From: Owenia fusiformis
Lineage: Eukaryota; Annelida; Polychaeta; Sabellida; Oweniidae
Assembly: GCA_903813345.2 (NCBI GenBank)
Contig: CAIIXF020000005.1
Span: forward strand, 2,170,001-2,234,000
Direction of reading: 5' to 3'
Length of the DNA stretch: 64,000 nt
Positions 48,313 to 60,357 of this stretch are shown one piece after another (within the stretch, counting starts at the first letter, position 1; every line of letters begins with the position of its first letter). Made by a program: the position numbers and the translations under genes. The notes under the pieces are model-generated. The model was given only the letters and a program-made list of their open reading frames with translations. It made no database searches and was not told the origin of the DNA.

Positions 48313-49479
48313 TCATATAGTCCTATTGTCATCAATAAGCTTGCCCCTAGAATGCTCTGTATTTTTGTTTAATGTTTTCATGAATTCTAGAACTTTCTTC
48401 CAGACTCTCAAGATTTGGTTTATATTTACGGCTTGTCCAAAGATAAGTTGTTGCTCAAGTGATATTGGATGAAGAAATTTTTCTATAAATTGCATTGGGC
48501 TTATGGAGTACTGCCTGTTGAACTTTTCACGAACGAGACCAGCTTTAGTAGCTAGAAGTCCCGATATGAAATAATCGTCAACCCAGAAAAATGGTTCATA
48601 TAATGAGCGTTTATACATAGCCTTCGGTGCATCTGCACTTAATACAAATGCTGCCCCTGAGCAATATGGTGGAAATACATTTGGTTCGTATTCTGCCTCA
48701 GAAATATACCATTTACTCCTCTTGTCTCGAACGACATGCATTCTGAACCAAATATGGCATAGAATCAAATTACTGGTTCCTATGTCATGTTCTAATCTGG
48801 CTTTCAAATGTTTAATGAGGATGAATATATTAACGAAAATATCGTCATCCGTTTTTAGGATAAATTTAGCAGTTTTGCAATAATTGGTTACCCATTTCAA
48901 CCCCATTATTCCTTTATAAGTTAGATTCCTGTAGGAATCCACGAAGTCTTCTTGGATGATATCATGGTAATGTTCACTTTCGAATTTAATAGCGTCATTG
49001 AGTTTCCGTGTACTTGCATTTCCCAAAAGGAATATCAATTTGATGGATATATCCTTGATGTTATTTGCATTGCCCCACGTGTCTCGTATAACATTTCTAT
49101 GTCTAACATGACCAGGTGCCGTATGAACATAAATCAGAAGAAATGTTTCATTGTCACACAATTTCTCTTCATTTATAATATAATCAAAATTATGCGGACT
49201 TATTATTTTTTGTGTACTTGAAATCGGAAATTCTGACTTGATAATTTTATTCTCATTCGTCTTAGTTTTAAAAGCTTGAAATTCAGCAGATCTCTTTTGT
49301 TCGACTTGTAGGTAGTGCCTATTTGATTTAACTGGTATCTCCATTTCTCTCCCCAGTCGGTCGAAAGGTCTCTTTGCGGTTCTCGAATGTCTAGATTGTG
49401 ACATGTATATCATAATAATGAGAAATCCCAGTGTTGCACAAAATCCATATTTGTACACAGTTGTAATTCGGGGTAGCAT
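48313..49479 (-). CDS. Beta-1,3-glycosyltransferase, GT31 family (B3GALT-like)
   Basis: Single uninterrupted frame of 388 residues. It is a type II Golgi membrane protein: a short cytoplasmic head, a transmembrane segment near residues 11-26 (GFCATLGFLIIMIYM), a stem, then the catalytic domain from about residue 110. GT31 motifs appear in order: RNVIRDTWG, IFLLG, EDFVDSYRNLTYKG, the metal-binding KTDDDIFVN, PPYCSGAAFVLS and FFWVDDYFISG. The family transfers galactose or GlcNAc in beta-1,3 linkage from UDP-sugars; which sugar and acceptor cannot be told from sequence. N-glycosylation sites are visible at NET, NAS and NLT. Coding in one exon is common for this family. It is convergent with the FN3 gene. 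Confidence 0.93.
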   Translation of the reverse strand: MLPRITTVYKYGFCATLGFLIIMIYMSQSRHSRTAKRPFDRLGREMEIPVKSNRHYLQVEQKRSAEFQAFKTKTNENKIIKSEFPISSTQKIISPHNFDYIINEEKLCDNETFLLIYVHTAPGHVRHRNVIRDTWGNANNIKDISIKLIFLLGNASTRKLNDAIKFESEHYHDIIQEDFVDSYRNLTYKGIMGLKWVTNYCKTAKFILKTDDDIFVNIFILIKHLKARLEHDIGTSNLILCHIWFRMHVVRDKRSKWYISEAEYEPNVFPPYCSGAAFVLSADAPKAMYKRSLYEPFFWVDDYFISGLLATKAGLVREKFNRQYSISPMQFIEKFLHPISLEQQLIFGQAVNINQILRVWKKVLEFMKTLNKNTEHSRGKLIDDNRTI

Positions 49480-52400
49480 GGTTTATGTACCGGTTGTGTG
49501 TCACTCCATTACATAAACGTCTTTTTCTGATGGTTTGTCGTATAGCCTCGATGGTATTTAAAGGTACGCACTTGCATCAAATAGAAGATCTGTCTGTCAT
49601 ACCATTTGACAGCGTTATGATGTTATACCCAATATTTGTGATATAAGACTTTGCATTTCTTCTGACTCGGTTTGTAATGGACAAAGTCTCTCTTGTACCT
49701 TCAGACTGTGTTATAACAGACAGAGCCTCATTTCATACTATCTAATTGTGATCCATTATAAACAACCCGTCTTATATACGCTGGTAATTTTGTAAGCTGT
49801 CATTACTTTCTTACACCTGTCAAAATTGATGTGATCGTTTCTTCAGTGGTGTACAAAATTAGTTTCTGGATGAGCCTGAAACAAAAGAACGTAATCGATA
49901 TTATTCATGGCTTTGGACAGTTGACATCTGAGTCATTTGATGACATATCAATTGTTTAAGTGCTCCCTGTTCTATGTCTCAGCTCTTGATTAACTTGTAT
50001 CATAAATATGGTTCTAATTATGCTAATCATTATGGATGTGATAATTATCGAAGCATATCGATTTTTACTTCTACAATTGGCTACCAGCTGCCCCAATATT
50101 TGAAGCAATTCCAATATTTTATTCTTATCCAGGTCCTCGAGTGCACCCATTTGGAAACAATGAATCACTTGCTAGGGGAGATATCCTGAAGGGGGGGGGG
50201 GTAGACAGGCAATACTGAACACATAAATATAACGTTAGATTTTTGTTTTTGTTAGATCATGGTTTGGGATTGATGTTGTCTTAGATCTTTTTTCCCCCTG
50301 TTTTATTTTATGTTTGGGTTATGATTATGATCTCTGCATGATGGGCTGTGTACCAGTTCTGTTAGACACTATATCTTTGTCCGATATATCATTCTTTTTC
50401 TGATCTAAAATAGCTCCAGTGTTACAATCCGTAATGATCAGTAACTTTGACTCCCTTCTGAAAAGATCAAAGCTTGAAGCTTGAGTAATTCAAAATAGAA
50501 GTTTAATATCAAAATCTCTCGAAACACATCGCTATGAATTAAAATATTTGAAAAAGCAATTTATGATCGCATTTACAGATCTTGATTCTTAAAACTAGTA
50601 AAATAACTTATATATCAGCAATTCATATTATTGACTTATGAATTGTCTAACTTACAGCCTGGCACATTTATTGCCACTATTTATAATTTTCTGTTGTTCC
50701 AATGACACCTATAAAGGATGAGCTCACATAAGAATAAACACATTTCTTCATTTATGGACGGAAGAAGATCTAGTCAGAAATCAGCGGATTTTTTCACATA
50801 ATCAATACGCCAATTAATTCAATATTTGCACTTCTCAAATGCAAATTAAATGCAAATTCAATCCTCAAAGAAAATACATATCCTTTCAATATTTATATTT
50901 AGTAAATCCAAGATCCTAAAGGTAATCTCCCTCATAATTTAACCAACACGATATGCATTTAAATAAAATGTGTCAATTCAGTATTTACATTTGTGTTACC
51001 GCTTCTTAAACAACACATCAATTCATTTTGTTGTTCAATGCTAATTATTTGAGTTGGGCGTCTAAGGAAAGCTGCAATGATACCGGTTGTTATTGATCTC
51101 CCCATACATAAAATAGTGAACATAACTCATATTGTAATTCGGTATTATTGATTAATGGTAAGAAACTGATGAGTTTCCGAATACCTACTGTCACCGGAGG
51201 AGTTGGCATTGGCATGAATAATGTACAATGAGCAAAACAAGTTAAACAGAACGTAATACAGGGTAAAATAAAAATGAAATACAGACACTTGAATGGTAAA
51301 ATTACACAGCTGCATGTAGAGGCAAATTATAAGATTCTTGATGAATCGGGTAATTGATATGAGCTTTCACCCCGTTTCTGTTATAATTTGCAATTACAAT
51401 GGAGCATGACATATTACGTCGAGCTAGATCATTTGTAGTCAAAACGATGAGCCAAATCTTCAAAAACATTGTTACTAATAACAAAGTTTACTCTTGTTAT
51501 GATAGAAAAAGCATAAAACGGAAAACAAATACAAAAACAACATATTTTAATGATACAATTATACTGAGTACGAGTCAATGTCATGGTGATATTTAAGCGT
51601 TAACGAAGGATGGGCAACATCACATAAAAGTTAACAGTCTGGAATGGAAACAAGGAAAATTATGTTAAAAGATTGAATGCTGTATTATGTATCTCTTAAA
51701 AGAATATCAAATAAGAAAGAAACGGAAGCGACACATGTTAAACAAAGTAACATAGGGTGAAACAAAAATGCAAGTCTTGCATTTCAGAATAATGTTCTAA
51801 ATTGTAATGCTCCGTCCTTGATGTTTAAGTGAGAATAGTATTATGTAACGTGAACGAAGGTGTAATCGATTAAATACCGTGATGACATTTCCAAAATATT
51901 CAACAGTAACATTGCCAATCAAATTTATACGATCCATATGATTGGATATTGGGTCTATTCTATTGTTTATCTGGTTGTTCCATTTGCATCAAGTTTATAT
52001 GTGTTTCATTTGGCCATATGGTTCCATATGCCTTCATTGCATGCGATAGTGAGGATCCGATAAATCTGAATGATGAACTATCCTTATGGGGGTTTTCCAA
52101 TTACCATGGCGGCTCATTTTGTAATGTTTACTCTACAATTAATGAATCACATCCACATATGCATAACTCAAAGAGAAAATAGAAATGCGAGCAATCATGA
52201 TCAGCCAGTGTTCATTACCAAAATATAATATCACAAATGAAGAAAATAATTCCTTTTGAATAGTATATGGATGCTGAAACACAATGTTCAAAACAACTGA
52301 AGAGACTGTTTATTTGTAGAAAAAATGACACTCAGAATGTTTACATCATTGTTGTCCTTTTGAATGAAGTATGAACACTTTGAATTATAAAGAATGGAAA

Positions 52401-53739
52401 TAAGGAAATATGAGTTCGAATTAGTCCGATATCTTCGAAAGATCATGAAGATGTACTCGTAAATCGGTGATGAATATCCAGTTTTGTATATTAATGCATT
52501 TCATCAATATATTATGTTTCTGTGTATCTTATGTTGTCCTTTTTGCTTTATATTACATGCAAGGTAACATAATCGTAATTCTGACTTACCATGGTACAGT
52601 GTATGTACAAGCATGTCACGTCAACAAGGCTCCCAATCAGCATATTCCTCCCAAAATGATTACTTTGAAGTACACTTCTTGTACAAACTAAATCAATCCA
52701 ACCCTCAGTAGATCTCAGAAAAAGCAATATCCAAATTGTCTGTATATCTCAAGTCGGCACACGGGGGAAATAACCAAGTATAACAAGACTCTTTTATCGC
52801 TCGATATATGGCAAGAATTAATACTGCTTTATTTTGGAGAGCAGTATCTCCTTCGTTGTAATTGACTGCTGAAGGTTGACTTAGTCACACTGCTGTTAAA
52901 GGCAGCTCATTATGGCCATCTTGAAAGATTGATTTGTACTAATCTTTTTATATTTATCATTGCGTAATTGTAGTACGTGCCTGCTCTCCTTATGTGATGA
53001 ATTGAGACGAGACAGATGCGTTTAATAAATCTTTCTTCAAATTGATATTGGATCAAAAACAATTATATTTACAAAAGTAATTTATTTACAATATTGATTA
53101 TGAATTCATATAAAGAATTTAAAGAAATAAAACGATTCTTTTTGACACCTCTTCTAATTAGTATTGTTGATTCAATGATACAATTCATCGATGCCTTTTT
53201 AGATTCCCACTGATTACTTTATTCAATCATTCAATTAACAATTAAGATACAACACCCACGATGTTGTCATTGTCCACAGCTCCTACATCAAGAGTAACAC
53301 ATTTTCAATGAAAACAGAAATTCGCACTTAATATGACTCGTCCTTCGATACTGGGTATTAGTAAAATACTGGTAAAATAAATATTGACTTTTGCTGTGGA
53401 TATAATGTAATAAATCCAGATGTATATCTGCTGTAGATAGAGGAATCCAGGTCTTTTTTATACCTGAACATTCAAATATATTTAAGATTAATGGTATTAT
53501 TTTGGTTACTATGTTACTAAGGAAATGTCTAGATCTATTGCCAGTGTCTATTGGGGTCTATGGTATATTTCTTGGTTTGTGGCAAACGGTGATGGCTCAG
53601 TGTAACCGAATCTGAATGGAGTTTGCTGTTCGCCAAAGTACTGCATTCGTTTTCTCTGGTCTTGGACAGTCCTAATAAAAAATTGAAAAAGATTGAAAAT
53701 TACCGTTTATCAAAAACATATTTCATATGTGTATATGAT
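49480..53739. other. Intergenic region, nothing recognised
   Basis: AT-rich with only short open frames on both strands that lack any family signature or codon pattern. A G-run lies at about 50192. A weak resemblance to the dispersed repeat occurs near 50250. Upstream regulatory DNA of the GT31 gene presumably lies at the left edge. Confidence 0.5.
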
Positions 53740-54232
53740 CATATTGATTTCTTAGACAACTGGCATGAATGGATTTATGAGCATTTATCATCCACTTATT
53801 TATTCTCATATGTTTTAAGGTAATGCTATTTGGGGAGAAACGTGTAGTTTACTAAACTCCCCACATCGCAATCAAAGGAAATTCACCTGCATTGCGACAA
53901 CTAGCGATTACAGAGCCCATTCCTTCCATTATTTAAACAGTACAATCTTTTGAATACATTTGGCGTACGTAGACAACAGAAATGTATTTTCATGTATAAA
54001 TGGGTCAACAATATACTACCAGAATGTATAACCAATTTTTTAAACTATTCAGACGAGACACAACCATGATACTAGAAACTAGAAACATGATAAGCCTAAA
54101 GAGCGAACAAACTATGGAATTGCTATGATAAGTTTTTCGGTACCAACAATTTGGAATCAGTTGCCAAACAAGATCCAATCCTCTCTAAGTGTTCCAATCA
54201 TGAAGAGATACTTGAAATACTTTGTTAGTTAA
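53740..54232 (+). mobile_element. 3' end of a non-LTR (LINE) retrotransposon
   Basis: Broken frames give the end of a reverse-transcriptase ORF. GNAIWGE corresponds to the usual GN-x-W-G segment of the thumb region, and TRNRNMISLKSEQ, VPTIWNQLP and MKRYLKYFVS followed by a stop at 54230-54232 match the C-terminus seen in Jockey/CR1-type LINEs. The frame is interrupted several times and the 5' part is absent, as expected of an old 5'-truncated copy. Confidence 0.6.
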
Positions 54233-54239
54233 ATGTAAC

Positions 54240-55010
54240 AACACTTTCATCAATTTCTAATTTTTTCTTCAACATGTATTGTAATGACTTCAGTATGAAT
54301 GAAATGTCCATTTGTGTTCTGGTCTTGATTGTGATATCGATTCTTGAATGGTGGGGAAGGGGGTATTAGACATTGTTTCTTTTCACGTTAGATCATGGTT
54401 TTGGGATATATGGGGTTTGTGTTTCTTGACTGGAATGCACTTTTGCTAAAGCCCGGTATACACCAATGGGGCAAGTTGGGACCTCCATAGACTTAACATT
54501 GCGTGGGACCTCGTGGGACCTTTTGGGATTTTGCCCCATGAAGTCCGTGGGACTCCATGGGACTTCGTGGGATTTTGCCCCATATTGCCCCATCGAGTCC
54601 CACGAGGTCCCAGGAGGTCCCATGAAGTCCCACGTGGGACTCGGTGGGACTCGATGGGGCAAAATCCCACGGAGTCCCATGGAGTCCCATCGAGAATGAA
54701 CATGTTCATTCTTTCCATGGGGCATCGTGGGATTTTCGGTCATATGACGTGTTGTGCGAAGCCCGACATACACCAATGGGGCACGGTGGGATTTGATGGG
54801 ACTCCATGGGGCTTGATGGGACTCCATGGGGCACGATGGGGCAAAGTCATCAAGGTCCAATGGGACTTCGTGGGATTCGATGGGGCAAATTGGGATTCGA
54901 TGGGGCAAGATGGGACTCGATGGGGCAAGTGGGATTTTGCCCCATTGGTGTATACCGGGCTTAAGTTCCATTACAACTTTTGATCATTTCCCTTTGGTAC
55001 TCGTGCTTAG
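54240..55010 (-). repeat. Dispersed repeat copy split by a MITE
   Basis: The left part (54255-54446) and right part (54965-55010) together match the 42130 family in reverse. The break coincides exactly with the edges of the Harbinger-like element, so the dispersed repeat is older than that insertion. Confidence 0.75.
54450..54961. mobile_element. PIF/Harbinger-like MITE filled with a GGGAC/ATGGGGC repeat
   Basis: The ends AGCCCGGTATACACCAATG and its exact reverse complement are flanked by TAA on both sides (54447-54449 and 54962-54964). A 3-bp TWA duplication is the PIF/Harbinger hallmark. The interior is a dense imperfect repeat of gtgggactccatggggc-type units. It reads in one sense in the left part, partly in the other near 54595-54690, and again from 54775. 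A second internal copy of the terminal sequence lies at 54757-54778, suggesting a composite. Open frames through it on both strands are low-complexity by-products, not genes. Confidence 0.8.
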
Positions 55011-55230
55011 ATATTCATTTATTTGGGCATTATATGACACACCAGTTAGTGACTACCAAAAAGAAGCATTTATACACAAACGGATCCCCTCTATTCTTTT
55101 GTATATTGAACTTTTTTTTATATATGTTTAACACATCTTAAATGATATATTTATTAAATCAAAAATGTTGGCTGAGAACTGATCCACTAAATCAATTTAT
55201 TTTTCAAGTTAAGTTTTTTTTGTATGTCTT
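54965..55230. other. Reelin 3' flank
   Basis: Includes the end of the dispersed repeat and two - strand AATAAA motifs (55196-55201 and 55150-55155), 30 and 76 nt past the reelin stop. These are candidate poly(A) signals. Confidence 0.5.
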
Positions 55231-58200
55231 CTATGTTATCCGACCCGAGAAAACCACCTGGTGGGGAAACCAATCAATTAAAACGCATGAGACAGCACAA
55301 ATCTCTACAAAACCATCATAAACATTATATATATCATTATTAAACAGCCCATTATTAGAATACACTAACATTGAAACTTCAACATAATCTATGGCCCACT
55401 GGTCCTTCCCAAGTCCACTGTGTATAGGCTGCCACCATCTGAACTGGACTCCAATGCCTTTAGCATCTGATGGCAGGTCGTAGGAAACTCTTTGTGAGTT
55501 GAGATATTCTCTGGGCTCATGCCTAGCAATCAGGTGCCAAGTTATCCCCTAAAAAAAAAAATATCGTTAAACAAAATAAAATATATGTGTTAACATTTTA
55601 GCATTTTTAAAAATAAATATTTACATGCAGGTATTTTTTGTATAATTTTTAAAACATTTTTTCATTATTATCTTAACAAGTTCTTTCTTTAGCCACCCCC
55701 CTGAATAATATCGTATGTTTATTTCTGTGTTTTATGAAATATTTGTTTTTTTTGTATAAAATGTTGCTCTTATTTCCCTTTGTTGCCAGTGTTGGAAACT
55801 GCACAAATAAAAAATAACATAAGAGCCATCTATTCAGTATAACATGATTCAGGTTTTACCTTGTTTTTAGTGTATTGTAAGAGAACGCTTCTTGTGTGCG
55901 CTTCATCTAGCAGAACGTTGCATTCAGCTGTTTGTTTACGGCTACCAATTCTTATCACAAATAAGATTTTACTGGAATAAAAACAAACGTACGTTGAAAA
56001 TGTCGTTTATTTAGTCTATGCAGTAATCCTGCATCATTCAATTTCACCGTACTCTGTCAAGAAACAATGGCGAAATGTATCAATGCATTCTGGTGTTGCT
56101 GTCTAGATCGTTGCTTTATTAGGTTTATTATGATTACCTGACTCTCGTTGTGTCCATCTCTACAGTTCGAGCCTCTCTATGTCCACATCCATTAAACGAC
56201 AAGGTTTTCCCATGAGCGTAAGGCAGCAAAGTTCCACAACTTATACCAATACCCCCTCCCCTAACTATTTCCCAATGCTGTTTGTTGACTCCTCCTTCGA
56301 ATCCATCTACCATCTTACTGATCAGCTGCGTCCGTATTGGCTGGCACGATTCACCTGTCATACGTTTATATTGTTTAGTTTATTTTGGCCTTTTAAAGAC
56401 TGACAATCAATCAGAATTTAAAATACATGTCTTATATGCTGTATTCAAGAATTCCTATACGGTACATCATTTATATTGATTCTTATATTAAATCGGGTAT
56501 GTGTCAATTCTTTTCAAATGTAGGATTTTGACGTAAAGAGATGACTTGTTCAGTTTTACATTGCTTGTTGACTAACTTACCAAAATATCCTTTGTCACAT
56601 ACACATTCACCTCGTTTACAATCTCCTCTACCGCTACAGTAATTGGGACACTTCTCTCCTATGTATATATCATCTAGAGCCCACGATGGAGCATCACCCT
56701 CACCAAGCTGTTGGATCCAACGGAACCTTGTTTGGCTATAATAGTATAGACAAGTTATGTAGCACACCTTCTACATTGTGCAAAAGAAACTCATGATAAT
56801 TTGATTTGTCATTTTAAATGTGTACGTTTTGAAATTACATGGTGTGTTCCTTCTGCATTTCTACATAATTTCCCTGGATACTTAGTCTACCTAGAGTACG
56901 CCTTGGAGGTCAGCGGTATGGTAATTCTCGTCCACTTTAGGTGTAGATTAGCGTCAAACACCGTTCCCCTGTGGTAATCATATGGCTGGCATTCACTGCT
57001 ACTCAGACTGGGATCTGTCAAACACTGGTGCCGCAGCAGCTCCCATTCATTCTTCATAGGGTCTTTGTTAAACGCTAAATAAATGGGTTGGTCTGTGTTA
57101 CAAAAAAATGATTTATCCTTGCACCCAACGGCTATCTGGAAATGTAAAATGAAACGGTTGTCACTTCTGTATTTGATATCTACTTTGAACAATAGAGATC
57201 ACATCAAATGATACAATACGCATTTTAACGATGCAAATGTATTGCTCGCATGTTCTCTTTAATTGGAACAACGGGAATTAGTTTCGTTCAGAAAGTATGC
57301 AGTCACTGAACTTTTCTCACCTTGAACTGTATCATATACCTGTCCTGTATAATCATCTGTTGGGTTGTGATCTTTCTCACCCCAACCTTGCTGCCCCACC
57401 ACACTGCTTTCCCCGGTCGCCCGCAAACACTGCTTGCAATTTGAGCATGTGGTAGGAACTCCCACTTTTCAGCATCAAACTCCATGTCAAAGTCCTCTAT
57501 TAACTCATGAGGATTGATTTCTGTACCACCAATGTAGATGTTGTCCAACGCCCAGATGGATTGGGTTGTGTTCTGCTTGGATAATGGTTGCCACCAGCGT
57601 ATTCTCGTCGATTTGGTTCTTGCTTGCTGCGGAAGTGGTATGTAGTCTTTTTTGGGAGTTGCGTATGATGCATAGTCAAGTATGTGTAGACCATGCCATG
57701 TAATCCCTTTAACAAAAGATAAATTACTTCATGTTTATGAATATCGTTTCATATAGCTGCGATTGATTTAACTTTAATACTGAATATTCAATTACGTACC
57801 CCCATTGATTGAATATTGCAGAAGTACACTTTCGTCCCTTGACTTTGGAAAACCACAACCATCTGTGGTATCATGGCCCCCTATCTGGGCATAGTACTGA
57901 ATGAATCTACAAACACGTCATTAGATTTTTAAAAATTTAAACTCTCAATTGACATATATTACAAGTCTAATATTGTTTCATTTTTAAATCATAACTCGAT
58001 CGATTCAATGATCGATTCCCTTCATATGAGATGATTTGATAAAATACTGCTGATTTTGGATGATTTGATAGGTTCGATTAGTAGTTTTTGGCAACTTTGT
58101 ATGTTATTTTCCAACTATTTCTCCCACGTCTTCTGATGATATTAACAATTGAATCAACCTACTTGGCATCTCTGAGGTCTAGATCTTTTGTTACTCCTTG

Positions 58201-60336
58201 TCTCTGACCAATGCTGCTGAATACAATACTTTTGTCTTCTATCAATACCCCACAACCGTCCCCTGATGTCCCGCCTTGTATCATATCCCAGTTATCCATT
58301 CCAGACCCTGCCTCCTCCTTCATATACGTCTGTAATGTAAATAAAACGTTCCCCAGGAGCTCCAAATACGACCACGACCCAATTCTATACAACGCACTAT
58401 GACATGCTATTTCTGTCTTATAATTGATATTGCAGGATGTCAAATGTTGTTTTTTTTCTGCCAGGGTATAAACACTACCTCACTTATATCATTACCTGAG
58501 ATGTTTCCGCGTATTGACACACTTCTCCAGAATATCCCCTCCTGCATTTACAGTCTGGAAAGTCACAGCGTCCATTCCCACTGCACATGTCCTTGCATCC
58601 TGGTCCAATATAGACGTCATCGATGGCCCAATGTTGACCGCCATTAGAGTGCTGGTTGTTCTCATCTACTTGTCTCCAACGGAACCTCGTGGATCTGTAA
58701 AATGCAAATATGAATGGATTGACATCTGTTGATGCTGCAGATACACTAAACCAACAATTGGACATGATACAACTATGGTATGGTCAAGTATTGTATAATT
58801 ATGTATGTATTGTACGAGTATTGTGAAGAAAGTGATTCTTATTAAAACACATACAATGATATTTCATTCCCGTGTAATGGTATGGTATACGTTCTCCACC
58901 CTGTCTGAGCGTAGTATACACTTGGCATCGGAACGTCTCCATTACATTGAGGGAATGACGGGAAACATTCCGTCACAAGATAGTGCCATGTCACGCCATT
59001 ATCAGTTGAGAATTCTAATCGAACAGGTGATATATAGGCATCCCAAGATGCATTGCATCCCACACTGATACTGAATTGCACGATGTAGTCGCTACGCACA
59101 GCGACATCTATTGTCTCAGCAGTTGAGTTCTCATTGGGCTGATATTGCCCAACTAGGGCAGTTTTCGAGTTGCAGTACTCGGCGATGTGGGTATTGTCTG
59201 TGCTTATCCATTTTGCATTGCTAATACCATTGTTAAAGTTATCTTTAAGTATGTTAGTGTTAGTATCTGTTCCACCGATTACAATGTTGTCGATTGCCCA
59301 GTCATCCTTGAGATATCCTGAATGTACAGGCTGCCATAGTCGAATGCGTGTACCGTTGTGTTTGGCAAGTTTTGGAATAGCAATTGTAACAAAACTGAAA
59401 TAAAAATTGAACAACGTAAATAGACAATTCATGTTGTTTTGTGTACTGTAGAGAACTAAAAATGTAGAAAAACTATTGATTGTAAAGGCTATGATTTCAT
59501 TAAGAACAAAACATTGTCAAAGAAAATACCTTGCTTTGTAGAACATATCGTAGAATAACTCTGTGAGTTTGAACCACCTGTTCCCTCCATTGGTAGAATA
59601 ATCAACAAGGATTCCATTGTCTCTGTTTCTAGGCTTTGCAAGACAACCGAACTTAGCGTATAATTGTATGTACACCGCAGAAGAAAGGTCCAAATCTCTG
59701 GTGATTGCATGCCTACTACAACCCTGAAAGTATAAGCAAGGGTATATGCCACATAATTTCTGTATTATAATGATGAATGGAGATGGGTATAAGGAAAGAT
59801 TGCAAAGACGAGTTTTACATAACATACCCCATAAAAGTGAAGTGAATGACCAGAGACTATTACTCCACATTTGACGCTAGGGTATCCTCCCGCCACACTT
59901 TGCCACTTGTCATATGATACTTTCTCACCAAATGCGTCATTCAGTTGTTGAGGAAGTTGTTCTTTTGGTAATTCACACGAATCTCCATACCAACCCTCAT
60001 CACAGCTAAAACACAATTATAGCTGTACTAATAACTTCTAGATATCCTTAATTTTGTTCATAAATTGCAAAACACCATGTTTTAAACTTAATGTAGAGCT
60101 GATGACACATATTGGAAAACACGCAACAGAGAATAATTAGAGTCAGTACGAGCTCTGTCAAATGGTATCAAATTTTGCATATCTACAATATATACCTGCA
60201 TTGTCCACGTGCACATCTGCCGTGTCCACTACACGTACATGGACACTCATCACCAATGTATATATTGTCAATTGCCCAGGAATCCTCAGCATCGAATCCC
60301 ATTGGCTGACGCCACCTGAATCTCGTCGCTTTTGAC
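55231..60336 (-). CDS. RELN: Reelin, last 13 exons (end of repeat 6, repeats 7 and 8, C-terminus)
   Basis: Exons from 5' to 3': 60336-60196, 60005-59828, 59723-59530, 59394-58855, 58694-58496, 58329-58163, 57906-57800, 57706-57321, 57135-56891, 56735-56581, 56354-56138, 55971-55860 and 55548-55231. Phases agree throughout, giving about 985 residues. Reelin repeats are plain: RFRW-x-Q and W-A-I/L-D-x-(I/V)-(Y/V)-I-G segments, EGF modules (CSGHGRC, CSGNGRC, CSGRGDC), and strands such as [14 protein letters not shown] and LLQYSINGG. The segment [18 protein letters not shown] and the final [10 protein letters not shown] with [10 protein letters not shown] match the vertebrate repeat 8 as I remember it. 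Reelin is a secreted matrix signal for neuron positioning, acting through lipoprotein receptors in vertebrates; its role here is inferred. Upstream exons lie outside the window. The tail after the last repeat lacks the basic stretch known from vertebrates. Confidence 0.93.
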
Positions 60337-60357
60337 CTGTAAACATTTTCTACATAT

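Noticed and set aside
49956-50189. 70-71 codon frames on both strands in the intergenic region
   Set aside because: Overlapping frames in AT-rich DNA without any family signature, splice context or upstream signals.
54393-54971. A 192-codon open frame on the - strand, and several overlapping frames on both strands
   Set aside because: They lie entirely over the GGGAC/ATGGGGC repeat of the Harbinger-like MITE. All frames are low-complexity repeats and none resembles a protein family.
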